Counted from the stretch's first letter, positions 8,162 to 16,870 are shown. The stretch is DNA of 64,000 nt from Spirosoma endbachense (GCF_010233585.1 NZ_CP045997.1:5876654-5940653), one strand, 5' to 3'. Program-made: numbers and translations. Notes: a model not told the origin generated them from the letters alone.

Positions 8162-10824
8162 CTAACGGCGCGGGGCCGCCACGCTGGGCCACCTGGTTGC
8201 TGAGCCGTTTCAGCCCGCCCGGATTAGACGACGAACTACAAGGCGATTTGCTGGAGATGTACGACTACTGGGTGAAGACTCAAGGTATATCAAGGGCCCG
8301 TTGGCTGTACGGGTTGGGAGTTATACGGCTAATTCGTCCCTTTACCTTAGCCAAAACTGGCAAAATAGACTACCATTCGCAACACGATTCAAAGACTACC
8401 TTATCTTTTCAACCCACAATGATCCGAAACTATCTTCTCATTGCCTGGCGTAATCTACGCAAGAACCAGGCTTACGCGTTCATTAACGTAACGGGGCTAG
8501 CCCTGGGGATGGGCTGTGCACTACTCATTTTTGCCTTGGTTCGTTATCACTACCAAACGGACCATCACCATCAACATTTTAACCGAATCTATCAATTTAC
8601 CTCCCGCTTTTCGTCGCCTACCGGTGATTTCAATATTCAGGGTATTCCCTACCCATTGGGGCAGGCGATTCGTACCGATTATCCTGGTATTGCCCAGGTG
8701 GCGATGCTGGATGAGTGGTACGCACCCCTGGTAGCGGTACCTGTCCCGAATGAAGCCGATAAGAAAATCAAGGATAAAAACGATAAGGGCGCATTTGTTG
8801 AGCCGGCGTATTTCCGCATCTTCGATTATAGCTGGCTGGCCGGGGGGCCTGATGACCTCAGCCAACCAGGTACGGTCGTGATGAGCGCTGAGATGGCTCG
8901 CAAATGCTTTGGTACAACAACTGGAGTTGTGGGCCGGATCGTCCGGCTGGATGCTCACATTCCCGCCCGCATTGTAGGGGTGTTCGCCGACTACCGGGAT
9001 GATACCGATCTGGCTTACTCGATCATGGTCTCCTGGGGATCGCTTAAAGAGCAGCTCGGCACACGTCCGGAAGACCAACCCTTTGACAACACCAATGGGA
9101 GCACCCACTGTTTTGCCCTATTCAATGACCACTTCTCCGTTCGGGACTGGAATCGGCAGCTTCTGTCTTTTGTCAAAAAGTACAATCCCAAACAAATCAA
9201 AGAAACATCCTACCCAGTCATACCCTTCAGCACCATGCACTTATCGGCCGAGTATGGTGGGGTAAGCCGTGGGTTGTTATTGTCGCTGGTGTTGATCGGC
9301 CTATTACTGATTGGTACGGCTAGTATCAATTTTGTGAACCTGGCTACGGCACAGGCGCTCAATCGGGCTAGGGAAGTAGGCGTTCGGAAGGTATTGGGCA
9401 GTACTAAAACCCAGCTGTTCTGGCAATTCATGGGCGAAACGACACTCATTGTCCTCCTGGCCCTGATCCTGGCGACTGGCGTATTTCAGTATGGGCAAAC
9501 GTTGGTTCAAACCTATCTGCATGGCCCGTTCCGGTTTACTTTTTACTTTTCACCTTCGGTTATCGGGTGGGTAATCCTGCTGGTGTTAACCGTTATCTTG
9601 CTAGCCGGCCTATATCCAGCCCTTGTGGTAGCGGGGTTCCGACCCGTCGTTGCCTTAGCCGGACGGCTGACTACCCAGCAGGTAGGCGGGTTTTCCCTCA
9701 GGCGTGGACTCGTGACAACCCAATTCGCTATTTCGCAGCTACTGCTCATCGGATTGATCGTGGTGGCTAATCAACTCAGCTACGTTCAGAACAAAGATCT
9801 GGGCTTTCGAAAGACGGCTATCCTGACGGTAGGTCTGCCCAATACGCCGATGCAGGACATCCGTAAAATGAGCACGTTCCGTAATCTGGCTACCGCCTTG
9901 CCTGATGTCGGCCAGTTGAGCTACTCCATGGGAGGACCTCCCCAGTCAGGCTCCACCAGTCAAACCAGGGTCCGTTTCAACACTCGTCCCCAGATAGAGC
10001 CGTATGCGCCCCAACAGACCTGGATTGATACTACTTATGTGGGCATGTATGGACTGAAATTGGTAGCAGGACGCAACCTGCAAGCTTCCGACACAGCCCG
10101 TGAAGCACTCATCAATGAGACGTTCCTGCATCGGCTGGGTTTCAACCGACCGACGGAGGTGTTGGGAAAGTATTTGCACAAACAAGGGTTTGCTCCCCTG
10201 GAAATTGTCGGGGTGTTAACCGATTACAACCAGTTGGACCTCAAACAGGGGATCAAACCGCTGTTTATGACTACGTTAGCCACTGGCTTCTACTCGGCCA
10301 ATATTCAACTAAGTTCGACCAACTACACGCAGGCACTGAGTCAGCTAGAACGGGTCTACAACCAGGTCTATCCCGATAGTTTTTTCGAACCGGAGTTTGT
10401 AGAACAGCAGCTTCAGACGGCTTATCAACAAGAGCAGACCATGGGTAGGCTGATCAATTGTTTTGCCGGGATTGCCTTATTCATCGGTGGTATGGGCTTA
10501 TACGGATTAGTTTTGTTTATGGTGGTGCAACGAAAGAAGGAGATCGGGGTGCGCAAAGTTCTGGGGGCCAGTGTGGGCAGTATTCTGTGGTTGTTTAGCC
10601 GGGAGTTTGTGCGACTGATCGGTATTGCTTTTCTGCTGGCTGCTCCGGTAGGGTGGTGGGTGATGACGGACTGGTTGAACAACTTTGCGTATAAGATTAG
10701 CTTGAGTCCACTCATGTTTCTGCTGTCTTTGCTGGCAACAGCAGTCGTTGTGCTGTTGACGGTAAGTTTTCAGAGCCTGAAAGCGGCTCAGATGAACCCA
10801 GTGAAATCCTTACGGAGCGAATAG
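8149..10824 (+). CDS. FtsX/MacB-type ABC transporter permease with PadR-associated prefix domain
   Basis: About 891 residues from ATG 8149 (MGGLTNGAG); GTG 8092 and ATG 8116 are alternative in-frame starts further inside the PadR gene. Residues 1-80 form the permease prefix domain (GDLLEMYDYWV core) that accompanies PadR-linked permeases in Cytophagales. Then come a transmembrane helix, a MacB-like periplasmic domain, a FtsX core of three helices (GVRKVLGSTKTQLFWQF at about 410), a second periplasmic domain and a second FtsX core (GVRKVLGASVGSILWLF at about 800). No ATPase is encoded nearby, as is usual for this type. It probably works in mechanotransmission or export rather than import. It shares organisation with 16967-19660. 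Confidence 0.9.
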   Translation: MGGLTNGAGPPRWATWLLSRFSPPGLDDELQGDLLEMYDYWVKTQGISRARWLYGLGVIRLIRPFTLAKTGKIDYHSQHDSKTTLSFQPTMIRNYLLIAWRNLRKNQAYAFINVTGLALGMGCALLIFALVRYHYQTDHHHQHFNRIYQFTSRFSSPTGDFNIQGIPYPLGQAIRTDYPGIAQVAMLDEWYAPLVAVPVPNEADKKIKDKNDKGAFVEPAYFRIFDYSWLAGGPDDLSQPGTVVMSAEMARKCFGTTTGVVGRIVRLDAHIPARIVGVFADYRDDTDLAYSIMVSWGSLKEQLGTRPEDQPFDNTNGSTHCFALFNDHFSVRDWNRQLLSFVKKYNPKQIKETSYPVIPFSTMHLSAEYGGVSRGLLLSLVLIGLLLIGTASINFVNLATAQALNRAREVGVRKVLGSTKTQLFWQFMGETTLIVLLALILATGVFQYGQTLVQTYLHGPFRFTFYFSPSVIGWVILLVLTVILLAGLYPALVVAGFRPVVALAGRLTTQQVGGFSLRRGLVTTQFAISQLLLIGLIVVANQLSYVQNKDLGFRKTAILTVGLPNTPMQDIRKMSTFRNLATALPDVGQLSYSMGGPPQSGSTSQTRVRFNTRPQIEPYAPQQTWIDTTYVGMYGLKLVAGRNLQASDTAREALINETFLHRLGFNRPTEVLGKYLHKQGFAPLEIVGVLTDYNQLDLKQGIKPLFMTTLATGFYSANIQLSSTNYTQALSQLERVYNQVYPDSFFEPEFVEQQLQTAYQQEQTMGRLINCFAGIALFIGGMGLYGLVLFMVVQRKKEIGVRKVLGASVGSILWLFSREFVRLIGIAFLLAAPVGWWVMTDWLNNFAYKISLSPLMFLLSLLATAVVVLLTVSFQSLKAAQMNPVKSLRSE

Positions 10825-10853
10825 AATTTGATGGATTCATAAGGGTAGATTGA

Positions 10854-11018
10854 AGGTGTAAAGCGCTATATGACTTCAACCGTTCGAGGCTAGGGTTGGC
10901 CAATGGGTATTATTATTCAGGGACGATAGCCAATCGAAACAGTCAAAGTGATGGCTTATCCAGAAAGAGCCAGGCCTTTAATCCGAATCAAGTTAAAGTT
11001 TATGAAATTGCTCCATAA
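10854..11018 (+). pseudogene. Orphan open reading frame remnant, unrecognised
   Basis: Between the permease and the second AraC gene a frame stays open for 54 codons without a start codon and ends with TAA at 11016. Its translation (YDFNRSRLGLANGYYYSG and later NPNQVKVYEIAP) has a protein-like composition and looks like the C-terminal end of a lost gene. I do not recognise the family, and chance is not excluded. Confidence 0.25.
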
Positions 11019-11032
11019 AGAGACTTAAACCA

Positions 11033-11908
11033 GTGGCTAAAAAAATAAAATCCATACCTGTCAATACTATGACTGACAATCTGGATGCAGGCATTGCCAT
11101 TGAAAAAATAGCCTTCCAGCATTTACCTCCGCAGGATAACGTAAACACGGTTGAAGGAGATCGACAATCGCATCGGCACAACAGTCATACATTTCATCTG
11201 CTCGAAACAGGAACCGTTCACATTGACATTGATTTTCAACAGTACACGATAAATTCCTCGTCGGTCATCTACATTCATCCGGATCAGGTACACCGGACAA
11301 CCTCATTTGACAAAGTAACCGTCGTCAGTTTGGCGATTACCGATGAAAACCTGAACCCTGAGTATCTGAAATTATTGGAAGACCTTGTTCCCACAAAACC
11401 GGTCGAATTAGCACCAGAAACATTCGCCCTCATAACCGAAACCACATCACTTTGCCTGAAATTGTCTGAACGGAGAAGCAACAGACTTTACCACTCATTA
11501 CTGAAAGATGCTTGCAACACCCTGGTTGCCTTGATTCTATCAACCTATTTAGACCAAACGAAATCGCCCGAAAAATTTTCACGGTTTGAGCTGGTAACCA
11601 AAGCATTCAGGGGCCTGTTGGAACATAATTATACAACGATCAAACGCCCGGCAGAATATGCCCGGAAACTTAACTTATCGACCGCTTATCTGAATGAGTG
11701 CGTAAAAGGCACGACCGGCCATTCCGTTTCATTTCACATTCAGCAACGCATTATACTGGAGGCCAGCCGGTTGCTCTATCATTCTGATCAATCGGTAAAA
11801 GAAATTGCCGCTGAATTAGGGTATGACGATTACCCGTATTTTTCGCGACTCTTTACTAAAGCCACGGGCATGACGGCTTTAGCTTTTCGAGCCAAAAACC
11901 GCGATTAG
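11033..11908 (+). CDS. AraC-family transcriptional regulator (module 2)
   Basis: A 291-residue paralogue of the regulator at 3660-4517, collinear along its length: cupin-like sensor (for example HSHTFHLLETG and VHIDIDFQQYTI versus HIEIDFQLYQV), then the C-terminal HTH pair with STAYLNECVKGTTGHSVSFH and VKEIAAELGYDDYPYFSRLF. The start is a GTG, supported because MAKKIKSIPV aligns with MSKKNNDIPV of the paralogue and no ATG lies nearby upstream; an internal ATG at 11069 would remove conserved residues. It precedes a FAD monooxygenase gene by 79 bp, mirroring module 1. Confidence 0.92.
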   Translation: MAKKIKSIPVNTMTDNLDAGIAIEKIAFQHLPPQDNVNTVEGDRQSHRHNSHTFHLLETGTVHIDIDFQQYTINSSSVIYIHPDQVHRTTSFDKVTVVSLAITDENLNPEYLKLLEDLVPTKPVELAPETFALITETTSLCLKLSERRSNRLYHSLLKDACNTLVALILSTYLDQTKSPEKFSRFELVTKAFRGLLEHNYTTIKRPAEYARKLNLSTAYLNECVKGTTGHSVSFHIQQRIILEASRLLYHSDQSVKEIAAELGYDDYPYFSRLFTKATGMTALAFRAKNRD

Positions 11909-11963
11909 TCCAATACTTACCGTTTCTGGCTATTTCCTGCCCCAATTAGGCCAAGTTCCTTTG
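11902..11963 (+). promoter_or_regulatory. Conserved AraC-monooxygenase intergenic element with TTCCTTTG box (module 2)
   Basis: CGATTAGTCCAATACTTACC at 11902-11921 matches module 1 in 19 of 20 positions, and TTCCTTTG at 11956-11963 matches exactly. The box covers the TTG that an ORF finder would take as the gene start, so ATG 11988 is preferred. Confidence 0.45.
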
Positions 11964-11987
11964 TGCCAGCAAAAAATCGCAAACACA

Positions 11988-13100
11988 ATGGAGTTAATAA
12001 AAGGGAAAAAAGTGCTCATTTCGGGGGCAAGTATAGCTGGGCTTTGCACCGCCTGGTGGATGAATAATATCGGTTATACTGTAACGGTTGTTGAACTAGC
12101 CAGTGAACCCCGTGTCAATGGGGCAGCCGTCGAATTAAAGGGTGATACGATAGACGTAGTGAAACGCATGGGCCTGTTTGACCAATTGACAAAACACCGC
12201 TTACACGTTGATCGGTTAGAGTTTAAAAATGCTGCCGATGGTACGGAAGGCTCGATACAGATGGAGGAAGGAGCCTCTGACGAAATAGAGATCGAACGGG
12301 ATGCCTTTATTGGTATTCTGTACAGGAAGTTGAAAAACGACGTTACCTTTCGGTTTAACGACAGCATTGCAGCACTTTTCGAGAACGAAAAGGGTGTGAC
12401 CGTGAATTTTAAAAATAGCCCACAACTCTCTTTTCATTTAGTGCTGGGTTGCGATGGGGTCCACTCGGGTGTGAGAAAGCTTTGGTTTGGTGACGAAGAT
12501 AAATACGCTCATTTTTTGAATGCCTATGGCTCACTTACCATTTTGCCCAAACTACTGATCAAACAAAGCACAATGCAGATGTACAAAGTGCCGGGCAAGT
12601 CGGTTACGCTAAATGCATATAACAATAAGACGGATATTATTTTCAGTTTTGTCTCAGACATCGAAATTCCTTATGATTACCGCAACAAAGAGCAGCAAAG
12701 ACAGCTGATTCTGGATCAGTTTACCGGGCAAAGCTGGCGAACTACTGAGTTGTTGGAGGAAATGCAGCAGTCGGATAATTTTTACTTCGTTGAATTCTAT
12801 CAAATCAAAATGCCGTCCTGGACAAAAGGCCGAGTGGCCTTAGTGGGCGATGCCGCCTATTGTGCGTCTCCGGCTGCGGGTATGGGAGGCTCACTGGCGA
12901 TGAGCGGAGCGGCAGCCTTAGCCGATGCGTTGCAAAAACACCATGGAAACGTTGAATTAGCCTTTCAGGATTATAACAAAAACTATCGTCCGTTTATCGA
13001 AAGTGTGCAGGCAGAAGCCGAGCAAAATTTGAGAACAGTTTTTCTTCCCAGAACCGAAGAAGCTATTCGGAAAAGTAACGGGCAAACAGCCCCTTTTTAG
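11988..13100 (+). CDS. FAD-dependent group A monooxygenase (module 2)
   Basis: A 370-residue flavoprotein from ATG 11988 (MELIKGKKVLISGASIAGL). It has the FAD dinucleotide motif SGASIAG (variant GxSxxG), LGCDGVHSGVRK, the typical DG motif, and GDAAYCASPAAGMGGSLAM as the second FAD motif. It belongs to the PHBH/UbiH-like oxidoreductase family but is clearly a different subfamily from the TetX-like enzyme at 4595-5782, so this is a parallel pairing rather than a simple tandem copy. The substrate is unknown, with a small aromatic or xenobiotic likely. Decayed IS sequence begins about 90 bp downstream. Confidence 0.87.
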   Translation: MELIKGKKVLISGASIAGLCTAWWMNNIGYTVTVVELASEPRVNGAAVELKGDTIDVVKRMGLFDQLTKHRLHVDRLEFKNAADGTEGSIQMEEGASDEIEIERDAFIGILYRKLKNDVTFRFNDSIAALFENEKGVTVNFKNSPQLSFHLVLGCDGVHSGVRKLWFGDEDKYAHFLNAYGSLTILPKLLIKQSTMQMYKVPGKSVTLNAYNNKTDIIFSFVSDIEIPYDYRNKEQQRQLILDQFTGQSWRTTELLEEMQQSDNFYFVEFYQIKMPSWTKGRVALVGDAAYCASPAAGMGGSLAMSGAAALADALQKHHGNVELAFQDYNKNYRPFIESVQAEAEQNLRTVFLPRTEEAIRKSNGQTAPF

Positions 13101-13189
13101 ACGTTCTTCATTGGGATAAATAGTCTCTATTAACCGAGAATACTACCAACGAAACGGTGCCCGGCTTACAGATTGCTGTAGGCGGTCAG

Positions 13190-14098
13190 GACAAATCGTT
13201 AACAAATCCCCTACCTGCGTAGTAGTGACTACTATTATTGGCGTAAGCATCCAGTCGGCACTCGCCAACGAAACCAGCAATAGTTGGTGAGCCATATCCG
13301 GCGTGTGCATACCCAGAGCCAAGGCCGCTACGGTAGTCCCGAGCCACGATGGCTCGGATTGCCAACGTACTTCGCGAGCAGGGCATGAAGGCCTCGCGCA
13401 ACCGTATTGCCAGACTCATACGAAAAACAGGTATTCGTAGCATTGTCTACAAAAAGTATCGGGTGCAGAAGACCGACTCGACTCAGGATTATCCAATGGC
13501 TAAGACTCTGCTAAACAGGGAGCTTACGACCGACAAGCCTGGTCAAAATCGGAGTGCCGAAGCGATGAGTTTCTGATATCACCGCCCGGCGGCCCGGTTA
13601 CATTGCCACCAAAGAGGGGTGATTATATCTGACGGTGATTCTGGATCTGGCAGATCGAAAAGTGGTTGGCGGGACCATGAGTGAAGGCTTGAAAGCGTTG
13701 GAGATCAGTGTATCCGCTTGGCGGATGGCCTTCAAAAACAGAGCGATAGATGGCCGGTTGGTCTTCCATCGCATCGGCGACCCGGTCGTACCGAGGTATT
13801 TAGTATGCTTGCTGCGAGTTGGGGGATGAGTTGAAGCACTTACCGGTAGCGCAGAGCATGAGGGGGCCGCCCGGCGGCCACAAGGGCAATTGTTGTGACA
13901 ACGCTGTGACGGAGAGTTTCTTTAAGACGCTCAAAAGTGAACGGTCCGCCGTGGCGGTTGGTGAATCATGCTCATTTTGCGACACGAGCTGCGGCTCAGT
14001 TGGCTATATTCGGGTACATTGAGGGGTGGCGGCTACTGCTACAGTATCATCATCGACGAAAACATTCGACACTGGCTTATCGCACGCCTACTCAGTAG
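13190..14098 (+). pseudogene. Degenerate IS3-family (IS150-group) OrfB transposase
   Basis: Fragments in several frames spell an IS3 OrfB: YYYWRKHPVGTRQRNQQ near 13218, RIANVLREQGMKASRNRIAR at 13356-13415, VILDLADRKVVG near 13634, LPVAQSM near 13842, then [16 protein letters not shown] (DDE integrase core) and RRKHSTLAYRTPTQ with a stop at 14096. At least five frameshifts or stops break it, and OrfA and clear terminal repeats are absent. Several breaks coincide with short GC-rich palindromes inserted in otherwise conserved stretches (separate entry). It is clearly inactive. Confidence 0.88.
13341..13957 (+). repeat. Series of mini-hairpin insertions inside the IS3 remnant
   Basis: Short perfect palindromes interrupt conserved transposase codons: GAGCCA-CGA-TGGCTC at 13341-13355, TCGG-AGTG-CCGA at 13549-13560, CCGCC-C-GGCGG at 13582-13592, CGACC-C-GGTCG at 13778-13788, GGCCGCC-C-GGCGGCC at 13865-13879 and CCGCC-GT-GGCGG at 13946-13957. 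Removing 14-17 bp around most of them restores a normal OrfB reading, for example SPR-IAN, VSDIT-YIATKEG, KSE-LVNH. The one at 13865 keeps the frame and adds PPGGH. Confidence 0.6.
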
Positions 14099-14208
14099 GA
14101 ATCTTATTTTACGCCTTCTCACGGGCCGCATAAAATCCTCCACTATACTGTTGCAAGTCCAGTTTAGTGCAACACCAAACTACCTGGCTAATCATTCTAT
14201 AAGCCCTG

Positions 14209-15441
14209 TTAGCGGTATAGGAGATACTTCTTCCGTATTTTCTTGTAGGCGGTCAGGCCAGGCTCCCAGCTCGCCCGAATCTCTTTTTCCGATCGGCCTT
14301 CCAGGATCTGCTTCCGAAACTGGGCATGGCCCACCAGTCGTTCAATCACACCCATTTCTGGGCTCAGCGTTGAATCAAAGAACTTCTCTTTATGGGGATG
14401 AGCCTTATAGAGTTCCATCAGCCAGTGGAGGTTGATCTGTTTGGTTTTGCGTAGCTGGTTGACATCATAGTTACGCAGGTCCAGACCATAGCATACCTGA
14501 TTCATAAACAGGGGCGTTTCTGCCATGCCCTTGATGCTGGCAGGCGTATAGGAGAAGGAATAAATGCCCTTCAGCTCAGGGCTCCCGATCACAGTAAAGG
14601 GAAAGTGGGTGCCCCGACCGTGATTCAGGTACGTGCCTTCAAACAGGCACGTTGATGGATACAGCATCACGCTTTGCTGGGTATTGAGATTCGGAGAGGG
14701 TGGTACCGGCAGGGTATAAGGCTGATCGTGTTCATAGTTGGCAACCTTAATGATTTTAAGCTTACAGGTTACTTTATTGGTCAGCCAACCTTCTCCATTG
14801 GCCATCTGTGCAAACTCCGCTACCGTCAACCCGTGCGACATGGGGATGGGAAACATTCCGATGCCCGATTTGAACTGCATATCCAGGATAGGGCCGTCGA
14901 TAAGGTACCCATTGGGGTTGGGGCGGTCGAGGATGATCAGTTCCTTGCCGTTTTGCTGGCAAGCTTCCATCAGCCTGACCAGGGCATTGATATTGGTATA
15001 AAAGCGGCAACCTACATCCTGGAGGTCATACAACAGAATGTCTACATCGGCGAGGTCTTCCTGGGAAGGTTTGTTTTTCCGACCGTACAGGGAGATGACC
15101 GGTATGCCGGTGGCGCTGTCCGTTCGATCAACCACCGGTGTGCCGGCACTGGCCTGGCCTCGAAATCCGTGCTCAGGGCCAAATATCTTCACCAGGTTGA
15201 CACCAAGCGCCCTCAGGCTATCCACCAGGTGCTTTTTTCCGATGATTGATGTTTGGTTGGCGAGCATGGCGACCCGTTTGCCCTTTAAATAGGGCACATA
15301 CTGATCAGGCTGATCGGCCCCCGTCAATATTGCTTTTTCAGAAACGCCACTCTTTCCTGCCGGTTGGTGGGGGATGGTGGCTATGCTGCCGAAAACAAGG
15401 GCGATGAGTAAGGCACTTACGATCAAAAACCTGTTTTTCAT
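14209..15441 (-). CDS. NamZ-like exo-beta-N-acetylmuramidase (DUF1343)
   Basis: A 410-residue secreted protein with a signal peptide (hydrophobic core LIVSALLIALVFGSIA) followed by the DUF1343 domain. Family landmarks are visible: GPEHGFRG near residue 90, DLQDVGCRFYTNI near 140, LDRPNPNG near 175, and GRGTHFPFTVIGSP near 280. DUF1343 proteins are now known as NamZ exo-muramidases that release N-acetylmuramic acid from peptidoglycan fragments in Bacteroidota. Here it acts presumably in the periplasm in wall turnover or recycling. A class A beta-lactamase gene lies 312 bp upstream on the same strand, which fits a cell-wall theme, although the gap suggests separate promoters. Confidence 0.87.
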   Translation of the reverse strand: MKNRFLIVSALLIALVFGSIATIPHQPAGKSGVSEKAILTGADQPDQYVPYLKGKRVAMLANQTSIIGKKHLVDSLRALGVNLVKIFGPEHGFRGQASAGTPVVDRTDSATGIPVISLYGRKNKPSQEDLADVDILLYDLQDVGCRFYTNINALVRLMEACQQNGKELIILDRPNPNGYLIDGPILDMQFKSGIGMFPIPMSHGLTVAEFAQMANGEGWLTNKVTCKLKIIKVANYEHDQPYTLPVPPSPNLNTQQSVMLYPSTCLFEGTYLNHGRGTHFPFTVIGSPELKGIYSFSYTPASIKGMAETPLFMNQVCYGLDLRNYDVNQLRKTKQINLHWLMELYKAHPHKEKFFDSTLSPEMGVIERLVGHAQFRKQILEGRSEKEIRASWEPGLTAYKKIRKKYLLYR

Positions 15442-15571
15442 ATGTTTCTCAATGGATGAATTCCCGAATGTAGTACATGGCTTGCTTATGTGCTAGACAC
15501 GACTTCACCTGACACTTCATTATTTTCAGAAATAGGTTTGTAGTTACAAAATACTTATTCTCAAAAATGTT

Positions 15572-15626
15572 CCCACTAGAGACGAAGGGGAGTCCAAACA
15601 CATGCCCCTAAAATGGGCGTTTCAGG
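15572..15626 (+). repeat. TGAGACGA-type dispersed intergenic repeat (diverged)
   Basis: CTAGAGACGAAGGGGAGTCC and ACATGCCCCTAAAATGGGCG follow the plan of the repeats at 7587-7650 and 16812-16870 (GAGACGAAGG, CATG, AAATGGGCGT). It is the only feature I see in the 312-bp gap 15442-15753 between the muramidase and beta-lactamase genes. Confidence 0.5.
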
Positions 15627-15753
15627 AAACAAATAAGATATAGGGGGGGTATAGCCTAAAGTTTTCGATTTTGGACTATCAGGTAATTCGTTAACCTGTT
15701 ATAGGGTCGTCGCCACTTGAGCCGGTTATTAAGATGGCATACCACTGCCAATA

Positions 15754-16650
15754 TCAATGACCTCTAACGAAATGATCATACGCTACTTTGGCGATTTCAG
15801 CGATGATCCGCTCATTCATCTCTATACGCTCGGTTGAGTTCATAACGAATACACTAATGGCCATATACTTACCATTCGGCAATGCGATGAAACCCGCATC
15901 GTTGACCGCTCCCATAAGTCCAGCTTTAGTGGTTCCTGATGTACCCGTTTTGTGGGCTACCACCGTACCGGCGGGCAGCAGTTTCTTGAGTCGATTCTCT
16001 CCCGTTGTCGTTCCAACCATCACTTTCCATAGAAAATCGTGGCTACTGGCAGATAGAATTTTGCGCTTGTAAACTAGTTTGAGCAAACTGAGCATCGCCG
16101 TTGGCGTAGTCCAATTCGTGTACTGAACGTTCCAATTCCCCTGGGCTTGCATCATTTCCTCGGTATTTCGAATGGCCACATCCTGAATACCAAGCTGATG
16201 GATGAAGGCCTCCACCTGCCTGGGCCCACCCAATAGCCGAAAAAGGTAATCGCAAGCGCTACCGTCGCTATCGGCAACCATATACCGGATAATATCGGCC
16301 AGGGGTAAATCCACCTCGCCGTTGGGATAGGCCTCCCCCATCGGACTATGCAAACCGGGTACCAGATCGCTCTTTTTCACGTGCATCTTCTGATTGAGTT
16401 TGAGTCGTCCCTTATCAACTTCTCGCAATACGGCTAAGGCGACATGGAACTTATAAACGCTCTGCATAGGCATGTGCTTATCACCGTTGATGGTGATTGT
16501 CTGTTGGCTACCAAATTCATAGAGTCCCACGCCCACAATTGCTTTCTTACTTTTAATGACTTGTTCAATTTTTGTCTGCAACTGCGCGATTTGGGCATAA
16601 ATTGGTGAACTAATGATCAGTAGTCCAAGTAAATATAAAGTGAGTTTCAT
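15754..16650 (-). CDS. Class A (subclass A2-like) beta-lactamase
   Basis: A 298-residue periplasmic serine beta-lactamase with signal peptide ending near YAQ at 20. The active-site motifs are present: S64-V-Y-K67 (SxxK), S128-D-G130 in place of the usual SDN, Glu164 in NTEEMM as the deacylating base of the omega loop, and K234-T-G. The stretch VQYTNWTTP is typical of the A2 group of Bacteroidota (CfxA/CblA/PER/VEB relatives). The Asn-to-Gly change in SDN is unusual and may alter the substrate range. No AmpR- or BlaR-type regulator is adjacent, so expression may be constitutive. Confidence 0.93.
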   Translation of the reverse strand: MKLTLYLLGLLIISSPIYAQIAQLQTKIEQVIKSKKAIVGVGLYEFGSQQTITINGDKHMPMQSVYKFHVALAVLREVDKGRLKLNQKMHVKKSDLVPGLHSPMGEAYPNGEVDLPLADIIRYMVADSDGSACDYLFRLLGGPRQVEAFIHQLGIQDVAIRNTEEMMQAQGNWNVQYTNWTTPTAMLSLLKLVYKRKILSASSHDFLWKVMVGTTTGENRLKKLLPAGTVVAHKTGTSGTTKAGLMGAVNDAGFIALPNGKYMAISVFVMNSTERIEMNERIIAEIAKVAYDHFVRGH

Positions 16651-16811
16651 GATAGTGGCGATTAGTAAATACGTTCTGGTGTCAACGATAGGGCGCCTAA
16701 AAAAACGGTAGCGTAAGCTATGACAAATGTCTGTGGTAGTTACGGCGTCACCAGAAACTTAATTACATGCTAAGACTGTTCGTGACAACAAGATTTTAAT
16801 AGTCTCAAAAT

Positions 16812-16870
16812 ACCCTCCCACCTGAGACGAAGGAATTTTCATGTATATGCTTTTCAAATGGGGCGTATTA
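16812..16870 (+). repeat. TGAGACGA dispersed intergenic repeat
   Basis: ACCCTCCCACCTGAGACGAA, then TTCATGTATATGCTTTTCAA and ATGGGGCGTATTA. It is similar in order to the unit at 7587-7650 and lies between the beta-lactamase start and the 3' end of the permease gene. The rest of the 316-bp gap 16651-16966 shows nothing else I can name. Confidence 0.55.

Noticed and set aside
13968..14435. 155-codon frame across the IS3 remnant and the muramidase gene
   Set aside because: It joins the decayed transposase tail to the antisense of the muramidase gene; no family pattern.
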